Under the pieces are notes generated by a model. That model was not told the DNA's origin and did no database searches. It saw only the letters and a list, made by a program, of their open reading frames with translations. Below, one piece after another: positions 1 to 12,081 of a stretch of 64,000 nucleotides of DNA. The first letter of the stretch is position 1; each line of letters begins with the position of its first letter. The stretch is taken from contig MU832077.1 of assembly GCA_029204225.1 (NCBI GenBank), forward strand, positions 24,361 through 88,360, read 5' to 3'. This stretch comes from Diphasiastrum complanatum. Taxonomy: Eukaryota > Streptophyta > Lycopodiopsida > Lycopodiales > Lycopodiaceae. Position numbers and translations under genes: made by a program.

Positions 1-1
1 G

Positions 2-2371
2 CTGGCTCATCTCTTGCTTGAATATAACCGGCTACCTGGAAATTTCATCTTCAATCTTAAAGGAATACTTGTGAGTTTCATAAAGCAGCCTTTCAGAGTA
101 ATTTAAGATTGTAATTCACTTTATTGAGAAATATAGGAATCAAGATTTACTAGAACTTGAACCTTGAATAGTTTAGTTTTGCATCTTATGATACTGCTTA
201 TGAGTAGGTGCACACAAGTCAAACTGGTTCTTGTTGTATTGCATATGCAGATTGGAAACCCTCTTCTGAATTTAGCTGTTGATACGGAAGCCATGTATGA
301 GTACTTTTGGTCACATGGGCTCATATCAGATGACACCTATGAAGCAGTTATGCATTCATGTGACTTTGACGACTATGTACTAGGTGTGGAACATAACGTA
401 TCCAACAAGTGTGACGACAAGATGACAGAGTCAAATAATGAAGTCGGCCAATTTATTAACAACTATGATGTGATTCTTGATGTATGTCTTCCATCACTTG
501 TTTTGCAAGAAGTTCGGTTAAAACAGCAGGTAAACTCTTCTGTTCGCTAGAATTAAATTCTTACAAGTAGCACTGGCTTGCCAAGAACAAAACATGAAAA
601 ACACTATGTAGCTTTCTAAGATTTTTTTTTTTTTTGAAAGCTGTAATTCAGCATTTAAACTATGCATGCATGGTGGTGGACTTCAGGATAAGTAGTTGGC
701 TACTCGATGCTGGCATCAAATGATAGATACTGTTGAGCAAAACATACAGAGTTCTGAGCGTACTTTCTTGCATTAATCTTTTCCAGATCACTCAGAGGAG
801 TTATGGTGTCGATGTCTGCATTGACGGAGAGAGAGATCTCTATTTCAATTTGCCTGAGGTTCAAAAGTCTCTTCATGCAAACACCACTGGCCTCCCTTAT
901 TACTGGACAATGTGTGATGGGTAAGATCCTGTTTATCAGATTTGAATTTTATTTTCACATAAAAAATGTAACAATACTTATCCCACTGTAATTGGAGGGG
1001 CACCAATTAATGATAGAATTGAGCAAACTCAGATCTCTTGACAAGATTGTTCAAAGATGTATGACAAGATAATGTAAATGTTCAAAAGCCGTCCAGGGAC
1101 TGGTAGATTAACATGGTTTAAAGATTCAGCAAGCATATAACTGTAACCTTTCTAAGAATATGATCGTCCATCTAAACTCACTTTTGAAGACAACACAAAA
1201 ACTATTTTGTGAAGTGGCTGCAAAGGAAACATCTCTCCCAGTTGCAGAACTGTGTAATCCAATTGGATTTATGAACGATCAACTTGGCTAAGAGAAATAA
1301 ACAAGGTTAGCCTTAAATAATAATTCTTGTTTCATGCTATCAAACTTAGAAGACTGATATTCACTCTGTATCTTAGGGCATAGATTTTAGCACTGTTTGA
1401 CCTCCCTTGCAAGTCCTATCATTTACAGAATGTTTGTCTTGTATCAAATAGAAATTAAGGAACAAACAGGAATTACATATATTGAAAGAAGTCAATTTCC
1501 TGCAATGCCGAATTCACAGGTGTAGCTTATTTTATAAATATTTCTAAATAAGCTGGTTATTTTCCTCAGGGTCTTAGAGATGAACAGTACGTATTTTCCC
1601 GACAATACACGTGTCCATTGAGTTGATGAGAAACCGTTCTCGTCTTAGCAATAGCAAGAGATCTTCCTCAGAGTGTTGACTCTTGGATGTGCAGGCCAGT
1701 GCAATACAATAATATCGATGGAAGTATGAACATAATTCCAATAATTGGAAAGATCCTGAAAGCTGGAATTAGAGTGTGGGTTTTCAGGTACTGCTTTTCT
1801 GAGAAAACACTGGTACCTAGAAAATATACAAAACTAGAATCTAAATCACTGGCTCGCAGATGAAAACTTCAATTAACACAATGATATTCTAATGTAAGAT
1901 CAATGCGATTTCTACTTCTTACCACATCTGACATGCAGCGGAGATCAAGATTCGGTGGTTCCATTAACGGGGACACGCTCACAGATTAACAAGCTTGCTA
2001 AGTCCCTAGATCTTGGCACGACATTATCCTATAGGGCATGGTATGCCCAAGCACAGGTATATATGCATATTCGAAATGTCTGCCATCCGTTTTCTGGCTT
2101 TCAGAAAACAGAAAGTTCTGCGCTTAACAAATTTGCATGTTATGGCCTCTGATTACTATCTTTAGTGTCTCCAGCACAAAATTTCTTTCATGATCAGTGG
2201 TGATTGATGGGTTTTGTGTAGGTGGGTGGATGGACACAAATTTATGGAAACCTGACATATGCTACAGTTAGGGGTGCAGCTCACATGGTTCCTTACACAC
2301 AGCCAGCCAGGGCCTTGATCCTGTTTAAAAAATTCATAGCTGGAAAGCCTCTTCCCACAAAAATATACTGA
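2..2371 (+). CDS. Serine carboxypeptidase-like protein (SCPL45-type), 3' part of gene
   Basis: This is the C-terminal part of a secreted or vacuolar peptidase-S10 enzyme, which cleaves C-terminal residues or acts as an acyltransferase. Six exons join in frame with GT-AG introns: ..70, 251-529, 787-920, 1695-1787, 1939-2056 and 2222-2371 (TGA). The catalytic Asp lies in [14 protein letters not shown] (exon 5) and the catalytic His in [16 protein letters not shown] (exon 6). The catalytic Ser would be upstream of the window. Other family blocks are [19 protein letters not shown] and VGGWTQIYG. Possible N-glycosylation sites are NVS, NTT and NLT. The order and wording match plant class II SCPLs of the SCPL45/46 type. 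No stop or frameshift is seen, so this is the one gene here that looks functional. The exact SCPL subgroup is inferred. Confidence 0.9.
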
Positions 2372-4300
2372 AAAAGCTATACACTTATTACAATAGTCTG
2401 ATACTACTCAGAACAGTCAAAGGCTGATTCTAAAATTTGTGACATAGCATATTCGTTTGTACCTTTCAAGAATGGCCAGATTGCATCTTAGACTGTAACT
2501 CTACTGTTATGGTCAAAATACACTTGCTACAATTCTTGACATACCAATGAACTGATTCGATTCATTTTGTGTATACATTATTCATTCTTCAAGATTGTGA
2601 TCACGATCAGTTTACAAATCAGATCTTTGATGCTCAATGTATATCTGTGTGGATACATAATGCTTCTTATAACAGCACACAACTTTAGACTAATATTGGG
2701 CCATTGTGAATGAGCTCACTGATCAAAATCCTGAGCTGCATCAATGGAAATAACCCACTTATCAGCCCGATGGTACTGTAGCATCAGCCCTAATAATAAA
2801 GTCTGCTTCAGCCTGCATCATAGAAATAGTTTATGAGCACACTCAAAAGTTGAATATAATGCTTCACTTAAAAAAAAACCACAGATTCAAGCTATCTTGA
2901 AAGCAAGGGATAGTGCCTATTTCAGGATATTCTGAAAATTAGGTATATTTGGGGTGCGGACTGAAGGTTTTCGAAGCATAATTTGTCCAAAAGGGACATG
3001 CCAGGGCAAGATTAAAGCATCGGTTAAGCAGCTTAAAATGTCAAATCATGAAAGAAACCAGGTGAATATTTGTGAGTACAAGTACATGAAAATTCACAGG
3101 CATAATCCAGAGTCCAGACAAGCCCTGAAATGGACTGCATTCAACAGTTACTGAATCTGAAGATTTCATATTTTTCAGCACGATCTTACCCTGAATGTGA
3201 CCTTATATAAATTGCATGCAATTCGTAGATTGATAGAAACTTAATGATTCTGTTATGATGTAGGTTTAATAATCCAAGCCTTAAACAAAAAAACTGACAT
3301 TTTGCAATTTAATGATTAGGAAGTTAAAAAAGAGCTGTCATTTACCTACTCAGATCTATTCATTCTAGAATTTGTTGAAAACTTCATCATTATCATTTTG
3401 AGATCAAATTCGACAATGTTAGCTGATTCAACTAGCATCATTGTTTACAATATGTACACTTTAGATCATATAGTCAAATCAGACCAAGGACCACAAGGCT
3501 CCAAACATCCACTCCAGAGTAGTTGGGATTTGAGCACGCACCGTTGTAAGTCCAATATCCACCAACTATTGTACATTGCAAATTGGAGAATGAGGCCTTA
3601 TGTTCTCATGTGAGGATAGAAACAAATGGCTTTGTAAGATCCCGAGCTTGAGAGGGAGGGCAAGGGAGATCGAAATCTTACAAAAATGCAAATGGAAATC
3701 TCAAGAGTTTCATTGTTTTATATGCTACCAACTCTAGGTTGAAATCCCTTATTTATCCTCTTAACTAGTGACTTGGTGACCTTAAGAGACATCAACCACT
3801 ATTTAAAAAGGTTAGCAGTGTTGAAAATTAAGGGTGTAAAAGTATGAGCGATAGCTCAAAAAGGTCGTTAGACAATCTCGGACTATCATGTGAATTAGCA
3901 CTGCAAAAGTCTAATCAAGTTCTCTCGATCTGAATATCAAGCACATAATGGACTGGCCCTAGATCTTTCATGTTGAATTCTTTAGAAACATTCTTTGTGG
4001 GAGAAATGACCATAGTATGGCCGTAAATCTTAGAGATGCCAAATACTATCGGTCATAAAACGGGTGTTTTGTCGGAAATTTGAGATATTGGACCCCTTTT
4101 TTTTGGATATCTCAAATTTACAAAACCGGAAACCCGGCATGCTATTTCTTTATAAAGGATATATTGGTGAATTTATGAACACATTATTAACCCGACTTTT
4201 TGTGATTCCTTGGAAGGTAATTTTGATTACCCGTTGCCATGGACGATGTCACGGAAATGGTTAATGGAACTGTTTTCTAAAAATTGTTTTCCTTGCTTAA
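2372..4300. other. 3' flank and intergenic DNA
   Basis: AT-rich DNA downstream of the carboxypeptidase gene. It presumably holds the gene's 3' UTR and polyadenylation region, but no single signal stands out. The short open frames here (for example near 2954 and 3398) have no recognisable motif and look like chance. I see no repeat or transposon signature before about 4300. Confidence 0.5.
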
Positions 4301-6524
4301 AATCTCTAACAGACATAGAATTGCTTAAGAGCATATAGTCATCTACATAAAGTGCAATAATGATGTAGCTTGGACGATCACATTAGAAATAGGCATTCGA
4401 GTCAGTAGCATTTGAATGAAAGTTGATCTACAAAAGATAATTGTTAATTCATTTGAACCAAGCTCTAGGTGCCTACTTGAGCCCATAAAGAGCTTTTCGA
4501 GTCTTACAAACTCAATCTTCTAGACCTTCGATACTATAACCTTCATGTAGATATCTTCATGGAAAAACCATTTTTGAAATGCAGTTTGTACATCCATCTA
4601 ATGTACTTCAGCTGCCGCAATTTTCAACAAGGTTCGAATAGATGCAAGTTTGACTACATGACTGACTGTATAGTCAATTCCTAGTACTTGGGAGTAGCCT
4701 TTGACTATCATTCTTGCCTTCCATTTTGATATCGAGCCATCGAACTTGTACTTTCTCTTGAAGATCCACTTGCAATTGATGATTTTCCTTTTGGGTGTGC
4801 TTTGACAAGAGTCCAAGTCAAGGATTAGTGAATTGTATTAACTATCCATCATTGCTTTCTACATATCAAAGTATGTATTCGATAGTGCATCTTGAACAAT
4901 AAGTGGCTCTTTTACTGTTGTCCAAAAGTCTTGAGGAGTATTCTTGTCTGGTGGAGCATCATTGGAGCATATTTTTGAACCTTTTGTTGTTCATTGTGAT
5001 TTAAATCATAAGAAGAACGACAAGGTGCAGAAGTGGAAGGAGTCGAGACATAGTTGTCTTTGATATTGGTAGTCAATGATTCAATATTCGAACCAAAAAT
5101 AAATTCATGTTTCTTCTTCTTGAAATCATGAAATTTGTCTTCTAGGACGACTACATCTATGCTAATAAGTGCATTTCTAGATTGTAGATCATCGACCTTG
5201 TAAGCCTTGTGATCTGATAGATATCCAAGAAATATTGACTTGTCAGTCGAATTTCTTCCTTAGATCTGATGGAACTTGAGCATAGCAAATACATCTGAAA
5301 ATTCTTAGATGGTCTTTGAATGGTTTTGTACTTGACCAAATCTCTTCAAGGGTTTTGTTGTTGACGACTTTAGTACTGTAACGATTCTGAACATAGCAGT
5401 CCAAAATTTATTCAAAAGATTAGCAACAAATAACATGGATCTTACAAACTCAACAAGAGTCCGATTCTTTCGTTTGACTACTCTATTCTACTGAGGACTG
5501 TAGCTCAAAAAATATTGTCTCTGAATCCATGATTCACTTAGAAACATAGTCATAGCATTCGAAATGAACTTTCTCCCTCCATTTGTCCTTAGGGCTTTGA
5601 TTTTTCTTCTTGTTTGATTTTCAGATAGACGTTTGAATTGTAGAAAACAAATACATGCTTCTAATTTTTTCTTGATGAACATGATAGTGGTTCGTCAGAA
5701 AAATTGTCAATAAATGTAATGAATACATCGATCCTTTGCATGATGGGATTTCCATCGAGCCACAAAGACCATAGTGAATCAGATCCAAAATGCCTTTAGC
5801 TCAATGAGCTTGGCCTTTAGAAAATCTTGACCTTGCATGCTTGCCAAGAATAAAAGTCTCACAAGTCTGTTTTTGTGATGACTTGTTGATGTCTAAGCCT
5901 TTGACAAAATTGTTGTAGAACACATATAAAAAGTAGATCTCATATGGAGATGTCCTAGGTGTTTATGCCATAGGATATTCTTGTCTGATGATGCTATAGA
6001 TGAAGATATTTCTTCTGATGTAAGTGCACATTCATGACTTGATGTATAGAGATTACCATCCCTATAACCACAATCTTCGAGTTGCAATATTGAAGAAGAC
6101 ATTGATTTGCATTGAATGTGATAGTATGGCCTTGATCAACAATTCGACTACTTGATAGTAGATTCTTGGTCAAATTTGGAACATATAAAACATTCTCGAT
6201 ATGTCGAAGATGAACCATCATTGAATCTAATGGTGCTCCTTTGCCTTTGATCTTAAGAGAGCTAGAGTCTCCAAGACGAATAGAATTGTCATGATATGAC
6301 AAACAAAAATGCTTGAACCAGTCTCTACGAGATGTCATATATTGTGTTGAGTCGAGATACCAACGTTTAGAATTTGAAGCAATGTTTGATTCAGCCATAA
6401 ATAGATTTGGGTTGGATTTGTCTTCAAAAGCAGCAGTGACTGCAGCATGAACCTATTGGTTCTTGGCCGCAAGGATTCTACAGTCCTTTATATCATGTCC
6501 TTTCTTCTTGCAATACTTGTAGAA
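4300..6524 (-). pseudogene. Ty1/copia pol remnant (zinc knuckle, protease, integrase, RT)
   Basis: Read leftwards from 6524 this holds, in Copia order: a gag zinc knuckle (about 6490-6535, first Cys replaced by Tyr); an aspartic protease (6398-6120, catalytic DSGAS reading DSTQ); the gag-pre-integrase block (KHLGHLHMRS, near 5950); an integrase fragment (5682-5488, with LRTNGGRKF in place of the LRSDNGGE-type motif); and reverse transcriptase (4816-4598, KARMIVKGYSQVLGIDY; YVDD at 4338-4349). Several stops and frame changes separate the blocks and no LTR is visible. It is cut at 6524 by the LTR of a second element. A dead, old insertion. Confidence 0.85.
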
Positions 6525-7157
6525 TGTGTACTTTTCACATGTGTGAGGACTTCTCAAACAATGTGAATAATCTCCTAAGATGTGTGTGATTGCACGTAGA
6601 TCAATCTAGATTGAGATACAAGCATACTAGCTCAAAAATCTAAGGTAAGAGCACTCTACACGTGCATTTATCACAAGCCATTCATCACACATAATGAAAG
6701 GAAACTTTGGAAAAACTAAGTATAGATTTAGCTTGCTCTCTGGTAGAGAGATAATGCTACATAGAGGTTTTGGGTAGAGAGAGAATGTAAAATAAAAATG
6801 GAGCTTGCTACATCAAGATCTTGCTACAAAAAACTAGCTTGAGATCCAAGAGTGTGGAAATGATGAAATTTGATTGGACCTCTAAAACACCACCTCTTAT
6901 TATGGTTGGACCTCCTACATGCCACCTCTTACAATGCTTGGACAATTTTGGTGCACCTCACTTCATGATTGGCCCAAATTGACAAATTAGGTCAAGAGGT
7001 GATTTTCTAGCATCAAGCCAAGTGTAACTACTAGCATACACTACCATGAGCTGATTCGTTTCTAGAATTGGCCTAATCACATATTTAAAAGTGTATAATG
7101 AGTGGTTTTGAAAGAGGACCCCCAAACCTCAAGATAGATGGCTTTTACAATTTCACA
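6525..7157 (-). repeat. 3' LTR of nested Copia element
   Basis: The repeat begins TG (6525) and ends CA (7157) on the plus strand. It is followed at 7158 by a pyrimidine run that reads TTAAGGAGAAA on the minus strand, a good polypurine tract. Its first half recurs at 10726-10870 and 16601-16862, which are the two pieces of the 5' LTR. Its left edge cuts the older Copia remnant inside the zinc-knuckle coding sequence. No target-site duplication can be tested because the other outer end is truncated. Confidence 0.85.
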
Positions 7158-10100
7158 TTTCTCCTTAAAAGATATCTATCTACTTTACCATGGATCTTGG
7201 AATCAAGCCAAGATTAGATCTAAACTTTATGAAAGCACTCTTGAGAAATGGTTTGGTGAGGAGATCGACAATATATGATAATGATCCAGTATGCTCCAAG
7301 TTGATTTCTCCTCCAATGACTTTTTCCCTTAGAAAATGGTGTGCAATCTCAATCTGTTTGATTCTTGCATGAAAAATAGGATTGTTGGCAAGAGCTTGGG
7401 CTGAGATGTTGTCACACTTGATGATAGGTAGATCTCCATCCTTGATGCACTTGAGTTCCATGAGTCATCTTTTGATCCACAAAACCTCTTTACTAGTGGT
7501 TGTAAGGGCCTTGTAGTTGACCTCACATGAAGATTAAGATATGGTTTCTTGTTTCTTGGATAACCAAGACACAAGATTCCATCCAATAAATATAGTGAAT
7601 GCACTAGTGAACTTTCTCACTTGCAAAGTTCGAATCTGAGTAGGCAACCATTGATAGATCTTCACTTTTGAAGAATAATCCATAATCAAGTGTGTTAGAT
7701 ACGTATTTCAAGATCCTTTTGGCCAATTTGACAATGGCAAATCTTTGGATCTTGCATGAATTGACTCAATTTATGCACCACTAAAACTCAAATTGGGCCT
7801 AGTAATTGTCAACCATATGAGGGGACTGATAAGACTCCTATAAAAGGTGATGTCCTTGAAGGATCTTTCATCCCCTTTGATAGGATCTTTTACAACATGC
7901 TCCATGGGAGTATCAATGCTCTTACAATTTTCCATATGAAATTTCTTAAGCATAGAGAGAGAGAGCATATCTAGATTGACTAATAAATGTATGATCTTGA
8001 AAAAGATCTACTTCTAGTCCTAAGATGTAGTGAAGCTCACCTAGATCTTAAATATTGAATTCCTACCTAAAGTACTTTTTGTTTCATCAACAAGTTTCAT
8101 GCAGTTTCCAACAAGATGATGTCATCTACATATATGATGAGAATGAAAAGATTAATATTTACAAACTTTATATACAAAGATGGATCATAGGCACTTAGAA
8201 TGAATCCAAGTGATAAGAGTTGTGAATCCAAGAGATGTGAATTGAGCCTTGCATACTAAGACCTTGGGGCTTGCTTGAGCATAAAGGCTTTTGAATAATA
8301 AACATACTTTGAATTCATCACCATCTTTGATAGAGCCCTCGGGTTGCCCCATATAGATCTCTTCCTCAAGGTAGCCATTGAGGAAGGAATTAGAGACATC
8401 AAATTAGGACATCATCCACTTGAAATAACATGCAATAGAAATGATAATTCTTATAGTGACCATCTTGGCCACAGGTGCAAAGGTGTCTTCATAATCAAGA
8501 CCATGGATTTGAGCAGATCCTTTGGCACATAGTCTTGCCTTGACTAAGCTCCCAAGTATGATTAGAAATCAAGGCTTCATACTCCTTTGACATAGCTTCA
8601 TACCACTCCTTTGATTGGAGTGCATTTTGACAGGCTCATCATGAGAGATGAAAAATGCATGACATGAGGTGCCATCCTCAACTTGCTTGACTTTCTCCAC
8701 ATATGTGAGCCTCCTTGGTTTGGATCTCTCTCTCATAGATCTTCTTGGTGTAATAGCTTGAAGATGCTACCCCTCCACATCTTGATTGGCATCAAGATTG
8801 ATAATAGATGAAACTCCATGAGTTGCTTTGATCTTGACCGCATCCAAGTTGAGCTTTTGATCTTCATGGAAGACCACATCTCTTACAACAACCTTGTTAG
8901 TAGAGGGAATAAAAACTTTATATGCTTTCTTTGTTAATAAATATCCAACCAACACTCCTTTGATAGAACTAGGATCTTGTTTCTTCCTAGTTTCTAGAGG
9001 TACATGAACAAAGCACACACAACCAAAGATCCTAAGGTGATATACCTTAGGCTTTCCCTTATACAACATCTCATATGGTGTTTTTCCTCCTAGAGCAAGA
9101 TTTTACAAAGATAATTTGCACAAGAAATTGCTTCTCCACAAATTTTTTGGGAATAGATGCCTCTATTCTAAGAGCTTTTGCACATTTACAAAGAGTTCTA
9201 TGTTATCTTTCAGCCACCCCATTTTTTTGGGGGGAATGAGCACAAGTGAACTCTCTTCTAACTCCCTCTTGCTCACAATAATCATTAAACTTGTTGGAGA
9301 CATCCTCTCCACCACTATCACATCTCAAAGCTTTTAAATTATAAGAGAATTGTTTTTCAACAAAAGCTTTGAATTTGAGAAATACATCAAACACCATAGA
9401 CTTGGAAGATAAGAGATACACCCAACAAAATCTTGTATAATCATCAAAAAAAATGTGTTAGTGAAATAACAAATCTTGATTGATGACATCAAATTCCAAG
9501 CTATATTACCTTATACATCATGTAATATTTTATCAAATACATAAAAATAGTTAAACATGTGAACAACTTACATAGCTCACCAAGGAAAACACAAACTACA
9601 TACGCAAAAACAATGTGGTCATTGAGATATGTATATTTGTATTGAAAGAAGACATGCTATAAATTGTAATATTCTTGAGATTCAAGAAACATAAAAAAAA
9701 CATGCCATCCTATAAAAATTTATGTCATTCATGAGACTTCAGTCCACTGAGCATGTTGTACCATGTGAAGGCACCCTTTAGACATCACATGTGTCATATT
9801 GCAATTCGAAATGAGGATATTGCCTTCTTTACAATCGTCTCTTCCCTCTCAGAGAAGATCCATGGATCTTGTGGGAGGACAATTCTATTCCCAATCATTT
9901 GTGGCCATAAATTGACCATCTTTTCCATTTCCTCCAAGTCGTCTCATGCGGCTTTTTTATCTTTGGCACCAATCAAGTGCTCCCAAATTATGTTCCCTAC
10001 ATTCTTCAAGTACAAATGTTGCTACTTTCTCAAAAAAAGATTTGATACTGGTGAACCAAAACCAAATTGAGATCTTGCATCTATCTTTAGAGTATAACCT

Positions 10101-10725
10101 CAATAGCTATGACAATCTTACTAAATCCAGATCTAGCTCCACTTCAAGAATGAAGCACAACAAGATTGTAATCTACCTTCTTCTTGGCACATGTGAAGAG
10201 CTCAAATACACCACAAAAGACTCAAATTTATTTCATTTGAATGAATCTATGTGGCTATGGACACAAAATCACACCTAGTATTGCATTAAACAAGATTTGC
10301 AAGCTAAAACACGAGTTTTTTAATCAAAACAAGCTATATGTGAGTCAAACTTGATGTGTCCACCAACCAGGTTAGGTGCCCTACCTACCTTGATTCAAAT
10401 GGCTATAACTTCCACAAGACACAATTAATTGAGTTGAAACAAATTGCAACACAAAGTAGACTTCATAGCTTTCTAGCAAGCTAGCATACTCCAATTTTGG
10501 ATCAACCTTGGAGATGCGCCATCAAGTCAAAGTTGACTGATCTCATGCATGTCTAAGCATTGCATTTCATACAATACTAGCATGGATCTAATCAAGATGA
10601 TCCTTGATAAAAAAATCCCTATGAGAAAAATTGAGATGCAACTACACCCTCCAAAACTAGATTTCAAGCCAAAATCACATCAAACTTGATAGATGCAAAT
10701 GAATCTTAGGTAGGATCTAATACCA
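7158..10725 (-). mobile_element. Ty1/copia internal region, nested element
   Basis: The primer-binding site is at 10714-10725 (minus strand TGGTATTAGATC, an initiator-tRNA-Met type) directly beside the 5' LTR. On the minus strand come integrase (9480-8767; LRCDSGGED, SPQKNGVAER, RIFGCVCFVHVP), reverse transcriptase (about 8690-7990; KARLCAKGSAQIHGLDYE, FDVSNSFLNGYLEEEIYM, IIYVDDIILL) and RNase H (7970-7183; YRSLISPLIWLTITRPNLSF, IEIAHHFLREK, LLTKPF). Blocks lie in different frames with stops, so the pol is dead. Between 10080 and 9740 there is a possible gag remnant that I cannot match firmly. 9480-9740 and 10080-10710 hold nothing clear. Confidence 0.82.
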
Positions 10726-10870
10726 TGTGTACTTTTCACACATATGAGGACTTCTCAAACAATGTGAATGATCTCCTAAGATGTGTGTGATTGCACATAG
10801 ATCAATCTAGATTGAGATACAAGCATATTAGTTAAAAAATCTAAGACAAGCGCACTCTACACATGCATCT
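10726..10870 (-). repeat. 5' LTR of nested Copia, inner piece
   Basis: This matches 6525-6668. By eye about a dozen differences occur in roughly 143 positions, most of them C/T or G/A transitions, which points to an old insertion with methyl-cytosine decay. The LTR is interrupted here by another LTR element starting at 10871 and resumes at about 16601. Confidence 0.82.
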
Positions 10871-11576
10871 TGATGGAAGAAGTAATGACGATTTGATAAG
10901 TCAAAATCTGTGAACAAACTATTGAGTGCAGTGGGACGAGCCTTCTTTCCTAATGCATGATTGCATCTATCAATAATTGAACAAAGCTATAGTGAACGAA
11001 GTCATGTTCAATCTTTTAGCAACTAACATTGAAATCATAATTCGTAGTAAAGTGATTTCGTAGCCAAAAAATTATAGAGTGCGAAGTGATGTATAAAATA
11101 CTACATCGTTGAATTATTCAGCAAATCCGACGAAACAATAAGAGATTTATCAGTTACAAATGACTATAGAGAAGCATACATTCTGACATGATACTTAACG
11201 AATAAAAAGATAGATTGATTCAATAAGTAGCATGTACAAATTAGATGAATGAGAGCACAAAACAATAGTGGATGAAAACCGCATACTCTAAACTATCTCT
11301 AAGTAATTGAAAAATATGTCTAATGCACCAGGATAGCTAATTAGGTCGTAGATTACAATTGGCAGTTAGTCGTAATGCGTTGTCATCCATCCAGTTAGGA
11401 CTTCCCAAAAATTTACTTGCAAAGTAGTAAAGGCAAGTCTTTAGCTTCATATCAGGAGGAATAGTAATTGTCGTTCTTTGGCATATTAGACTCCTTTAAC
11501 TTTTGTCGAAGTCATCCGATATGTCGGAGGTTGTCCGATATGTTGGAGCCACCTGTTGAGTGATTCTCGAGTATTT
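10871..11576 (-). repeat. Left LTR of element inserted in the Copia LTR
   Basis: It starts TGATGGAAGAAG and matches 15652-16500. Compared with the right copy it lacks an internal segment of roughly 140 bp (after about 11327) and its outer ~25-100 bp. It stops matching near 11576, next to a plus-strand reverse transcriptase fragment. Its orientation is set by the right copy, which has a minus-strand primer-binding site. Confidence 0.8.
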
Positions 11577-11593
11577 CTATAGACTGTGCAAAG

Positions 11594-12081
11594 ATGGTAA
11601 GCATTCAAGTCATCATCTCACTTGATACACTTTATGGATGGGATCTATGGCAAATGGACATTACAAATGCCTTCTTGAATGGTGATCTTGAGGAGGAAGT
11701 GTACATGGAGCAATCCAAGGGCTACATTTCATCAACAAAGCCAAATCATGTGTGTCTACTACAAAAGAGTATGTATGGCCTTAAGCAAGCACCAAGGAGT
11801 TGGTATGCTAATCTTTACACTTTTTTACTCTCTCAAGGCTTTGTTATGAGTGAGTATGATTATTCACTTTATTATAGGTTTGCTAGAAATGATGTTACCA
11901 TCTTGCTAATCTATGTGGATGATATGATCTTGAGTGGTGGAGACAATCAAGATGTGGAGTATATCAAGAGTGCTCTTAAGAAGGCGTTTGAGGTGCATGA
12001 TCTTGGTGACCTGCATTACATTTTGGGAATAGAAGTGATTACAACTTCTCAATCTACTTTCATTTCTCAAGAAAAGTATGC
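11594..12081 (+). pseudogene. Copia reverse transcriptase fragment
   Basis: An open frame encodes the middle of a Copia RT: WQMDITNAFLNGDLEEEVYM, SMYGLKQAPRSWY, LLIYVDDMIL (catalytic YVDD) and HDLGDLHYILGIEV. It runs without a stop until about 12081, where it joins a minus-strand Copia integrase end to end. The last residues in this frame are antisense to the integrase. The 5' half of pol is missing. Its orientation is opposite to the flanking LTRs. Confidence 0.88.

Noticed and set aside
6525-7157. Target-site duplication for the nested Copia
   Set aside because: The outer piece of the 5' LTR is truncated at 16862, so no duplication can be compared.
9753-10278. Plus-strand frames of 105 and 110 codons
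   Set aside because: Lie antisense to a decayed Copia gag/leader region and have no motif.
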